Source: Planctomycetota bacterium (GTDB taxonomy: Bacteria > Planctomycetota > GCA-002687715 > DRQF01). From it: a stretch of DNA of 13,356 nucleotides. The stretch's first letter is position 1. Each line of letters starts with the position of its first letter. A program made the translations under genes and the position numbers. The notes beneath the pieces are model-generated. The model saw only the letters and a list, made by a program, of their open reading frames with translations, was not told where the DNA came from and did not search any database. This document shows, one piece after another, positions 1 through 6,137 of the stretch. The stretch is from the NCBI GenBank assembly GCA_015485455.1, contig WFTN01000171.1, positions 1 through 13,356 on the forward strand, in the 5' to 3' direction.

Positions 1-35
1 TGCAAACGACGATCAATGTATTTTCCGGCGTCCAT
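1..35 (-). CDS. 5' fragment of an unidentified leftward gene
   Basis: Only the first eleven codons lie in the window (MDAGKYIDRRL). The ATG at 35-33 is preceded by AAAGGA (48-43 on the minus strand) at a 7-base spacing, and an in-frame TGA at 50-48 closes the frame upstream, so the start is well defined. It is the next gene after murB in the same direction. In many dcw clusters that position belongs to ftsQ or ddl, but the fragment is too short to recognise. The 220-base gap before it suggests it may have its own promoter. Confidence 0.45.
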   Translation of the reverse strand, partial: MDAGKYIDRRL

Positions 36-42
36 GATAGAT

Positions 43-48
43 TCCTTT
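43..48 (-). promoter_or_regulatory. Shine-Dalgarno site of the left-edge gene
   Basis: AAAGGA on the minus strand, 7 bases before the ATG at 35. It is the main support for calling the truncated reading frame a gene. It lies beside a small dyad TTTCA/TGAAA (46-57). Confidence 0.5.
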
Positions 49-66
49 CAACTGAAAACTTGCGCT

Positions 67-90
67 TCGGACCCCCGCGGTCCGGTCCGA
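67..90. repeat. GC-rich inverted repeat before the left-edge gene
   Basis: TCGGACC (67-73) pairs with GGTCCGA (84-90). An overlapping alternative pairs CGGACC (68-73) with GGTCCG (79-84), because GGTCCG is repeated in tandem on the right arm (79-89). It lies some 30 bases upstream of the left-edge start codon, so it could be an operator, a leader hairpin or the remains of a terminator. No T-run follows on the minus strand. Confidence 0.35.
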
Positions 91-202
91 TAACTGTAAA
101 TCCCACTGGGGACACAGATGACAAATGCCCAGGGGACGGAGACAGAATCAAACCTCTCGCAGCGGCTTGAAGCGGCTCATAGGCCAACTGATAGGGCTTT
201 GG

Positions 203-221
203 CAGAAATTTTCGATTTCTG
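203..221 (-). terminator. Possible weak hairpin terminator after murB
   Basis: CAGAAAT and ATTTCTG form a perfect 7-bp stem with a 5-base loop, just downstream of the murB stop codon. The position fits the end of the dcw transcript. The stem is AT-rich, and no T-run follows it on the minus strand, so it does not meet the usual form of an intrinsic terminator. It could instead be an mRNA 3' stabilising hairpin or chance. Confidence 0.25.
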
Positions 222-255
222 AGAGTTCCCTCTGCACAACCGCAAGAAGGGTGCA

Positions 256-1137
256 TCATCGCTGCCAGAGCTGAAGCTCCCGGCGCAGAACATGCCCCGT
301 GGCATCCAAGACGGCACCCTCAATTTGCTTCATCAAGAAAAGCACATGGTCAAAACGTGCTTGGCCAAGATTCACAATGAAATTCCCGTGAATCTCCGAA
401 ATCATGGCATTCCCATGACGCATGCCTTTGAGGCCCAGCTCATCAACGATTTGCCCCACGCTCAACCCCGGGGGATTGGCGAAACAGCAACCACCGCTCG
501 GTAATTTGAGGGGTTGGCTTGCCCCCTTGACCTTGAGGCAGGCGGCCATTTCTTGTTTCAAACGTCCCAGATCTCCCTCTTTGTCCAATTGAAGACAAAC
601 ACGGGTAATCACACCAGGGATTTGGGAACTCCGATAAGCAAAACCACAGGCTTCCCGCGGCATGCGCTTGACTTCTCCCTTGGACGTCGCCACCTCGACC
701 CAGGAGATCACATCTTTGATTTCCCCCCAACGCCCCCCGGCGTTCATGGCGCAAATGCCACCCATCTGCCCGGGAATGCCCGCCAAACCTTGCAGACCGC
801 GCCATCCTTGGCGAACGGTTTCGCTCACCAACTTCAAAAACGGATAACCAGCGTCCACAATCAGTTGACCATCCTCATGCCATTGCACAGTGCTGAGCCG
901 ATCTAAATGGAGAAAAGGACGTTGGTGACAACCGTCTTCAACAAGAACATTGGCCCCACCGCCTATGAGACGGAACACCTGCTCCTCCCCTGCCAGGACC
1001 TTCAGCACCTCCCCCACTTCGGCGGCAGAACGAGGACGAAGAAAGTAGGCAGCCCATCCTCCAACCTGGAAGGTCGTCAAAGGTGCCAGGGGGCGATCCA
1101 GCTCAAGAATATCTCTAAAGGTGTTTTGCCAGCTCAA
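256..1137 (-). CDS. murB: UDP-N-acetylenolpyruvoylglucosamine reductase (MurB)
   Basis: MurB reduces the enolpyruvyl ether of UDP-GlcNAc to UDP-MurNAc with NADPH and bound FAD, in the cytoplasm. The 293 residues fit the shorter type II form. Seen here: the FAD-binding start LAPLTTFQVGG (18-27), IGGGANVLV (58-66), GLAGIPGQMGG (117-127), YRSS (168-171) with the conserved Arg169, PSGGCCFANP (213-222) and SEIHGNFIVN (247-256) with the catalytic-type Glu248. The proton-donor Ser of the GS-F-NP motif is replaced by Cys217. The start is TTG at 1137, the only start codon ahead of the conserved N-terminus. It lies 20 bases inside the end of murC (total overlap 23 bases) and has a GGGGTGA stretch upstream, which points to translational coupling. 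The stop is TGA. Confidence 0.95.
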   Translation of the reverse strand: MSWQNTFRDILELDRPLAPLTTFQVGGWAAYFLRPRSAAEVGEVLKVLAGEEQVFRLIGGGANVLVEDGCHQRPFLHLDRLSTVQWHEDGQLIVDAGYPFLKLVSETVRQGWRGLQGLAGIPGQMGGICAMNAGGRWGEIKDVISWVEVATSKGEVKRMPREACGFAYRSSQIPGVITRVCLQLDKEGDLGRLKQEMAACLKVKGASQPLKLPSGGCCFANPPGLSVGQIVDELGLKGMRHGNAMISEIHGNFIVNLGQARFDHVLFLMKQIEGAVLDATGHVLRRELQLWQR

Positions 1138-2533
1138 GACTCACCCCACCCACATCCCCGGCACCCATGACACAAACCACATCGTTCTTCTTGTGGTTTT
1201 GTTGAATCATCGGAAGACAAGATTCCAACTCTTTGCAGAAGTGATGAGGCATGCTGAGAGAGGTCATGGCATCGTGAAGTAGCTTCGCTCCACTCCGATC
1301 AGCCTCGTCACGCCCTAATACCCGATAGTCCCGCACCAAGAATAGGTCATCAGAAAAAGCCAGTGCATTCAAGAAGCCGCTGAAGTGCCTGCGAACCCGA
1401 TCGGCTAAATGAGGTTGAAAAACCACCACCAACCGCCGATCCGGAAACTGCTCCCGGACAGTCAGTAAAGTGGCTTCGATTTCGTCAGGGTGATGGGCGT
1501 AGTCGTCAATCACAACAGCGTTTTTGTCCTGCCGCAGGATACGATAACGTCTTTCGATACCCTCGAAAGACCCCAGAGCTTGGGCGATTTGATTCAAATC
1601 AACGCCATAGGCGAAATTGGCAATCACCGCTGCCGCTGCGGCATTCAAGGCGTTGTGATTTCCCGGCATCTGCATGTTGAAGAAGGGCGTTTCACCTGAC
1701 CCCGGAATTCTGATGGCGATGGCGCCTTCCTGCTTCAAGACTTGTACGTCCGTGGATTTGGCCCCAATCGTGACCAAACGCCCACCGACAACCCCTTGCA
1801 AATCTAAGTCACGGGCCACCCAAGCACTGGTCACCAAAAGACCGTTCTTTTCGACTTTTCCGGCGAAATTGCGAAAGGCGGAGCGCAAATGATCACTGCT
1901 GCCATAGTAGTCCAAATGGTCATCACCCAAGTTGGTGATAATCCCATGATTAGGATCTAGTTGGAGAAAGGACCGGTTGAATTCACACGCCTCAACCACC
2001 ATGGGCCCGCCGTCACCCCAAAGGGCATTGCCTCCCAATTGAGGAACGATACCGCCAATGATGGCCGCCGGATTCTTGTGGGCCACCAGCAAAATCCACG
2101 TCAGCATGGCTGCGGTTGTCGTCTTGCCATGGGTCCCGGCCACGGCGGTTGTATTCCAGCTTTTGGCAACCTTTCCTAGGGCTTCGGCATAGGAAATGAT
2201 CGGTATTCCCCGGCGAGCAGCCTCATCAACTTCCGGGTTTCCTTCGGCGATAGCGGCGGTTTTGACCAAACAATCAACACCAGGAGTCAGGTGGCTGATA
2301 GAATGCCCCTCGTGAACCGCAATGCCCCCGGCGGCCAACTGGGGAAGTCGAGTCCCCTCGCCGGCCTCAGACCCTGAAACTTCACGGCCCATCTGATGAA
2401 GAACCTGGGCCAAGGCAGACATGCCAATGCCACCAATGCCCACCAAATGAACTTTCTCGGCGCTGAATGTGGACTCTGACTTCATGGCCCTATTAGAACA
2501 CAGTGCAAGGACGCAGCCCCTCTTGTTGTTCAT
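1115..2533 (-). CDS. murC: UDP-N-acetylmuramate--L-alanine ligase (MurC)
   Basis: MurC adds L-Ala to UDP-MurNAc with ATP, the first step of peptide stem assembly. Counting from the ATG at 2533, the N-terminal Rossmann motif VGIGGIGMS is at 31-39 and the ATP loop GTHGKTTT at 133-140. Next come EACEFNRSFL (181-190) and ITNLGDDHLDYYG (199-211), then the later NHNALNAAAA, FEGIERRYRIL and DDYAHHPDEIEATL motifs of the family. EACEF replaces the common EADES motif. The start is uncertain: the first 16 residues are unconserved and neither start has a clear ribosome binding site. The ATG at 2485 (Met17, MKSESTF) would give a 456-residue protein that begins 14 residues before the first motif and is about as likely. 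The gene lies 27 or 75 bases after the GT-C gene, and its TAG stop lies inside murB. Confidence 0.95.
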   Translation of the reverse strand: MNNKRGCVLALCSNRAMKSESTFSAEKVHLVGIGGIGMSALAQVLHQMGREVSGSEAGEGTRLPQLAAGGIAVHEGHSISHLTPGVDCLVKTAAIAEGNPEVDEAARRGIPIISYAEALGKVAKSWNTTAVAGTHGKTTTAAMLTWILLVAHKNPAAIIGGIVPQLGGNALWGDGGPMVVEACEFNRSFLQLDPNHGIITNLGDDHLDYYGSSDHLRSAFRNFAGKVEKNGLLVTSAWVARDLDLQGVVGGRLVTIGAKSTDVQVLKQEGAIAIRIPGSGETPFFNMQMPGNHNALNAAAAAVIANFAYGVDLNQIAQALGSFEGIERRYRILRQDKNAVVIDDYAHHPDEIEATLLTVREQFPDRRLVVVFQPHLADRVRRHFSGFLNALAFSDDLFLVRDYRVLGRDEADRSGAKLLHDAMTSLSMPHHFCKELESCLPMIQQNHKKNDVVCVMGAGDVGGVSLELAKHL

Positions 2534-2560
2534 GAGAGCGTGGTCGTGAAAGGCGATGGG

Positions 2561-4084
2561 TCAACGGAGAAGGGAATAAAAGTCAGCTAAAGGTGTTCGA
2601 ATGAATTGAAAGTCCGGATTGGATTTCAAGAAATCTTCGGGCCGTTTATCCCTGTCGTTCCTGGCATTGTCGTAGACCACAATGAGAAAACGCCGCGCCT
2701 GAGGAAACTGACCTTCTCGAAACATCTGAATCAAACGATCTCTTTCCTGGTCGTCAATCCAATCGTCCCAAATGGCACATTTGAGATAGAAATACCAATG
2801 TCCAGTCCAGTGGGTCGTCATGACGAAGTCCGTGTCTTTGACAAACCCCTGGACCACCCTCAGGTCTTTTTTCGTCCTGTCGTTTTTGATGTCGGAAATG
2901 CGATGGACAAGGGGGAACAATAGCCCCAGGGCAACACTGAGGAGAACCACATAACGGAGGCGACTTCGTCCCCGGGGTCCCCACTCACCTTTTAAGAAGG
3001 CAACCAGCACGCCAGTTTGCACCAACATCACTCCGGGATGAGCGCAGTAGCCCCAGAACTCATGGTCATAAGATCTCCCGGTAAACAGGAGCACCCAAAC
3101 GACTTGAATCGGCAACCATGTCGCCACCTGGACCCGCACTTTCTCGACGCCCGGAAATAGCCAACGCTTGGGGAGGAATGGCAAGAACACCAGAAGCAAC
3201 CCGCACCAACCCCACATGGTGCCAAAAAAACGAAACTGGTTCTTCAAGAATTGCCACCGGCTGATAACCATCTGCGACAAGTCGGCACTTCCAGATGCAG
3301 CTTTGAGAGAGGACACAGCCCCCTCAAATCCCCCTTCCCAATAGACGACGAGAACAAAGTGCAAGGCAAGCCACAGGGCGATTCCGGCTCCGGCTTTCAA
3401 GAGAATCACCCATTGTATCCGTTTCTTGTAGAGCATCCGCCCAAGTAATCCGACAACCACCAACCCACCAGCCCAATCATGGCCGGTAGCGAGAAAGGAC
3501 AAGAGAAAAACGCCTATACCTGCCAGTCGTTTCGACCCGATTTCAGAGACGATCAATGCTCCCAATATGAGAGCCGTCGCTGTGGATTCATAGTTAACGG
3601 CTACCCCATAGTAGAGCAGGCCAGGTGCGGCCAACTGAAGTGCAACGATCACACCTGCCCCAAGGCTCCCCCAAAGTCGAGCCCCTAGAAACGCCAGAAG
3701 TGCCATGGAGAAAGCTGCCCCTAAGGCTGGATAGATCCGAAGGACAAACTCAGACAAACCAAAGTGGTAGACAAAGAAGCGAACAATGTAATGAAATAAG
3801 GTTGGGTGATTGGAGTAGGTTGCGCCGCTAATCGGAACTGTTGGCAAAGGACGGACAATGGGGCGAAACTGGTGGGCGATGAGACCTTCCCGTTCCCAAG
3901 TTTGCTGGATCGCTGCTTGAAACCGACCACCAATGACCCCGGCATACCCAGAGTCAAAGGGCCGGTCCATAAGAGGAAGGTGCCTGGCAATGGAACAAAA
4001 GAAGGCGAAAACCACCCACATCGTGATGGCCTTGGGCGACAACTTGTTGTTCACATGGATGTGCACGCTGATTAGACCCGACAT
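2561..4084 (-). CDS. GT-C fold membrane glycosyltransferase, ArnT/PMT (GT39)-like
   Basis: A 507-residue polytopic membrane protein. Visible features fit GT-C enzymes that use polyprenyl-phosphate sugars on the outer face of the inner membrane. There is a first membrane segment near 19-36, then an acidic loop DRPFDSGYAGVIGGRF (40-55) whose Asp44 sits where such enzymes keep their catalytic acid. SNHPTLFHYIVR (91-102) and RIYPALGAAFSMALLAFLGARLWG (from 116) match the family layout of a substrate loop followed by membrane segments. Several more hydrophobic segments follow to about 395. YDHEFWGYCAHPG (339-351) is rich in polar and aromatic residues, and the last 110 residues form a soluble C-terminal domain. 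The ATG at 4084 follows GAGG with a 6-base spacing, 49 bases after the LysM gene. The acceptor is unknown. Its place beside ftsW and murC suggests an envelope polymer or a division protein. The GT-C fold is fairly clear; the subfamily is inference. Confidence 0.75.
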   Translation of the reverse strand: MSGLISVHIHVNNKLSPKAITMWVVFAFFCSIARHLPLMDRPFDSGYAGVIGGRFQAAIQQTWEREGLIAHQFRPIVRPLPTVPISGATYSNHPTLFHYIVRFFVYHFGLSEFVLRIYPALGAAFSMALLAFLGARLWGSLGAGVIVALQLAAPGLLYYGVAVNYESTATALILGALIVSEIGSKRLAGIGVFLLSFLATGHDWAGGLVVVGLLGRMLYKKRIQWVILLKAGAGIALWLALHFVLVVYWEGGFEGAVSSLKAASGSADLSQMVISRWQFLKNQFRFFGTMWGWCGLLLVFLPFLPKRWLFPGVEKVRVQVATWLPIQVVWVLLFTGRSYDHEFWGYCAHPGVMLVQTGVLVAFLKGEWGPRGRSRLRYVVLLSVALGLLFPLVHRISDIKNDRTKKDLRVVQGFVKDTDFVMTTHWTGHWYFYLKCAIWDDWIDDQERDRLIQMFREGQFPQARRFLIVVYDNARNDRDKRPEDFLKSNPDFQFIRTPLADFYSLLR

Positions 4085-4133
4085 TGATCGCCTCAGACCA
4101 ACAACCGGCGAAGATCAAGGAGAGGCGGTCATC
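4085..4133 (-). promoter_or_regulatory. Possible alternative mRNA hairpins over the GT-C gene start
   Basis: In the short gap before the GT-C gene, CGCCTC (4127-4122) can pair with GAGGCG (4094-4089), which contains the ribosome binding site. TTGATC (4118-4113) can pair with GATCAA (4089-4084), which reaches the start codon. The two 6-bp stems share a base and cross, so they exclude each other. This could tune translation of the glycosyltransferase, but stems of this length can arise by chance. Confidence 0.25.
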
Positions 4134-4778
4134 CTATGGCAACCGAATCGTCATCCCGAATCGTAGAGACTCCGGGCGCCTCAGCTTTTGGCGATTGGCA
4201 GCAAAGATTTTCTTCCAATGACTGGCTTTACCATAGTGGGACTGAGCAATACCGGAAAGTGTTTCGTCCCTTTTCACCAAGTAGTCTCGCGGTTTGTCTG
4301 AATTCGTCTGGGGCTCTTTCACCCCAGATGCCGAGCCATCAACCATCTTGACAGGGATTTTCACATCTTGGCCTTCCCGCAAAGACCGGGGTTTCAAGTT
4401 AGGATTCGCTTTGATCAAAATGGGATAGAGGTTCGCGGCACCCAATTCCCGCTGGGCAATACGAGAAAAATTATCCCGGTATTGCACCTTGACCAAGCGA
4501 AACTCCGTTTTCATCGAATCGGTTTCAGCATGGTCTTCGACCTCCGATTCGGCTTCGTTTTCTCCACCATCATCAGGCGCCAACTCTTCTCCTGGCTCGT
4601 CTGCATCCTCTTCGTTCTTGCCAAGATCCAAGGGAGCCAGGATCCTGCGAGTTTCGGCCCGATGCGCTTCTGTTGGCCCACTCGGCACCGACCGTTGCTC
4701 TCGATTGGACAACCCGACAACAAAGAGTGCCAGCAGAATTACCACGCAGACAAGAGCTGCTTTCTTTTCGAGACCCAT
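4134..4778 (-). CDS. Membrane-anchored protein with two LysM domains
   Basis: A 214-residue protein with an N-terminal hydrophobic anchor (about residues 7-23) and no lipobox or clear cleavage site, so it is probably held in the inner membrane with the rest in the periplasm. A low-complexity, strongly acidic linker (about 54-88, Glu/Asp-rich) follows. Two LysM domains come next: VKVQYRDNFSRIAQRELG through VKIP (about 96-142) and YLVKRDETLSGIAQSHYG through IRLP (about 166-214). LysM binds the glycan backbone of peptidoglycan. No catalytic domain is present, so the protein is a binder or scaffold rather than a hydrolase. The ATG at 4778 follows AAGGA with a 6-base spacing. It lies between ftsW and the GT-C gene in the same operon, which suggests a role in septal or sidewall wall assembly. 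The domain call is firm; the role is inferred. Confidence 0.85.
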   Translation of the reverse strand: MGLEKKAALVCVVILLALFVVGLSNREQRSVPSGPTEAHRAETRRILAPLDLGKNEEDADEPGEELAPDDGGENEAESEVEDHAETDSMKTEFRLVKVQYRDNFSRIAQRELGAANLYPILIKANPNLKPRSLREGQDVKIPVKMVDGSASGVKEPQTNSDKPRDYLVKRDETLSGIAQSHYGKASHWKKIFAANRQKLRRPESLRFGMTIRLP

Positions 4779-4784
4779 GATTTG

Positions 4785-4789
4785 TCCTT
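4785..4789 (-). promoter_or_regulatory. Ribosome binding site of the LysM gene
   Basis: AAGGA on the minus strand, 6 bases before the ATG at 4778. It sets the start of the LysM protein just ahead of its membrane anchor. Confidence 0.6.
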
Positions 4790-4835
4790 AAAAAAACTGG
4801 GGGCCAACGCCGGGAAGATAGGATTCCACACCAAT

Positions 4836-4852
4836 AAAAACGTTGTGCAACG
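4836..4852 (-). other. Short dyad followed by T-run between ftsW and the LysM gene
   Basis: The ftsW-lysM gap (4779-4946, 168 bases) is the longest inside the operon apart from the ftsI-murE spacer and has no gene. It contains the 12-base dyad CGTTG-CA-CAACG (4852-4841, minus strand) directly followed by TTTTT (4840-4836). As a hairpin it has only about four base pairs around a GCAC loop, so it is at best a weak attenuator. It could also be a protein-binding palindrome. A second short palindrome, CGACGTCG, lies at 4909-4916. I see no good promoter for the LysM gene here. Confidence 0.25.
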
Positions 4853-4946
4853 CAGGGCGGAATAAGCTTCATTCGTTTGCGATTAGACGGAGGGCAGAAT
4901 TGTGACCTCGACGTCGGCTCCCATTTTTATTTCTTCCTACAATGTT

Positions 4947-6137
4947 TCAATCAAAATCCAAACCCGGGATTCGCAACCCCGAGCGTAATGTGTCTTCTTC
5001 AACAATCTCTGTTTCTTCTTCATGGTCGTCGTCTACGGAGGCTTCCCCTCCTGCTTGGGCGATATTCCAAAGCGTCCCCACAGCGAAGCCAAGGACCAAC
5101 AGTGAAGAACCGCCATAAGAAACAAATGGCAGGCCAATACCCTTAGGGGGAACCAATCCAGTCACTACCGCCATGTTGATTCCTGCCTGAAAAACAATGG
5201 TGAATGTCAGCCCAAACGCCATCAAGAATCCTGCACGATCCGAGGCTCTCATGGCGATCTTCAATCCATGCCAAAAGAAAAGGAGAAAAAGAACAATGAC
5301 AGCCAGAGAGCCCAAGAAACCGAGTTGCTCACCCACCGATGCAAAAACGAAATCGGATTCAACGAAAGGAACGAATTTGAGTTGAGCCTTGCCCAAGCCA
5401 ATGCCCGTCCCGAAGGCACCACCATTACCCATGGTATGCAATGCGCTCTGCACTTGGGGGTGAACTTGACCTTTGAGGGTCTCGAGGCGTTTTTGAATGT
5501 GGCCGTAGCTCTTGAGCATCATGTAAATGAAAGGCGGTAAGGCCAAGAGCGCTGAGCAGGCGATATGCCTGAAACGCATACCACCTAAGTACAACACCAT
5601 GAAGCCAATAACGAGCAGAAACATACTAGTGCCGAAGTCCGGTTCTTTGGCTACCAACAAGACCGTCACACCCAGGCAGAAGGCAGCTGGTAAGAACCCT
5701 TGACGCAAATCGTGAATCACACGGGCACGCACAGTCGCATAGTGAACGCAAAAGAGAAGAACAGTGAACTTCGCCAACTCCGAGACTTGCACACTGTAAA
5801 AACCAAGATGAATCCATCTTCTGGCGCCGTGCATCTTCGTGCCAACAAGAAGCACAAGAACCAGACCAATCCATGTTCCCAAGAGCAAGCGCGGCGCCAT
5901 GGCGACCATGCGGCGATAGTCAGTTCGAGCAACGAAGTAGCAGACCACAATAGAAATCACCAAGGCCTTAGACTGCTTCTCGAAGGAAACCGAAATAGAC
6001 TCTCCATGCTTCATCGCTTCAATCAGTGTAGCCGAAAGGACATTCAGCAGCCCTAGCAATGCCAACAAAAAGGCGATCACCACGATAAACACACCGCTTT
6101 GTTTCGAGGTAACTCCTCGCTTTAAGATGGCTTCCAC
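4947..6137 (-). CDS. ftsW: Septal peptidoglycan glycosyltransferase (FtsW, SEDS family)
   Basis: FtsW polymerises lipid II into glycan strands at the septum together with FtsI. The 396 residues carry the family pattern of about ten membrane segments. Key stretches are GARRWIHLG (104-112), SVQVSELAKF (115-124), EPDFGTS (165-171), the loop ending in SDFVFASVGEQLG (261-273) and TGLVPPKGIGLPFVSYGGSS (326-345). Asp262 matches the Asp I recall as essential in SEDS enzymes. The usual PEAHTD stretch reads PFVESD here, so the conserved Glu and His are changed. The C-terminal tail (about 366-396) is acidic. FtsW is preferred over RodA because of its dcw context next to murF and downstream of ftsI. The start is GTG at 6137, 16 bases inside the end of murF, with GAGGA nine bases upstream. 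mraY and murD, which normally lie between murF and ftsW, are absent. Confidence 0.92.
   Translation of the reverse strand: MEAILKRGVTSKQSGVFIVVIAFLLALLGLLNVLSATLIEAMKHGESISVSFEKQSKALVISIVVCYFVARTDYRRMVAMAPRLLLGTWIGLVLVLLVGTKMHGARRWIHLGFYSVQVSELAKFTVLLFCVHYATVRARVIHDLRQGFLPAAFCLGVTVLLVAKEPDFGTSMFLLVIGFMVLYLGGMRFRHIACSALLALPPFIYMMLKSYGHIQKRLETLKGQVHPQVQSALHTMGNGGAFGTGIGLGKAQLKFVPFVESDFVFASVGEQLGFLGSLAVIVLFLLFFWHGLKIAMRASDRAGFLMAFGLTFTIVFQAGINMAVVTGLVPPKGIGLPFVSYGGSSLLVLGFAVGTLWNIAQAGGEASVDDDHEEETEIVEEDTLRSGLRIPGLDFD

Larger units (their letters stand above)
36..255. other. Gap between murB and the left-edge gene, with small hairpins and repeats
   Basis: This 220-base stretch has no supported gene. 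It holds three kinds of structure. A GC-rich inverted repeat (TCGGACC at 67-73 with GGTCCGA at 84-90, or the shorter CGGACC 68-73 with GGTCCG 79-84) lies just before the left-edge gene. A pair of related GGGGAC motifs sits at 108-118 and 132-145. A seven-base stem CAGAAAT/ATTTCTG (203-209 with 215-221) lies 35 bases after the murB stop. AGCGGCT is also repeated directly at 161-167 and 171-177. I see no convincing promoter hexamers. Confidence 0.5.

Noticed and set aside
4573..4872. Minus-strand frame overlapping the LysM gene in another phase
   Set aside because: It covers part of the LysM gene, is unusually rich in Arg and Cys, and has no family resemblance. The LysM frame has a good ribosome binding site.
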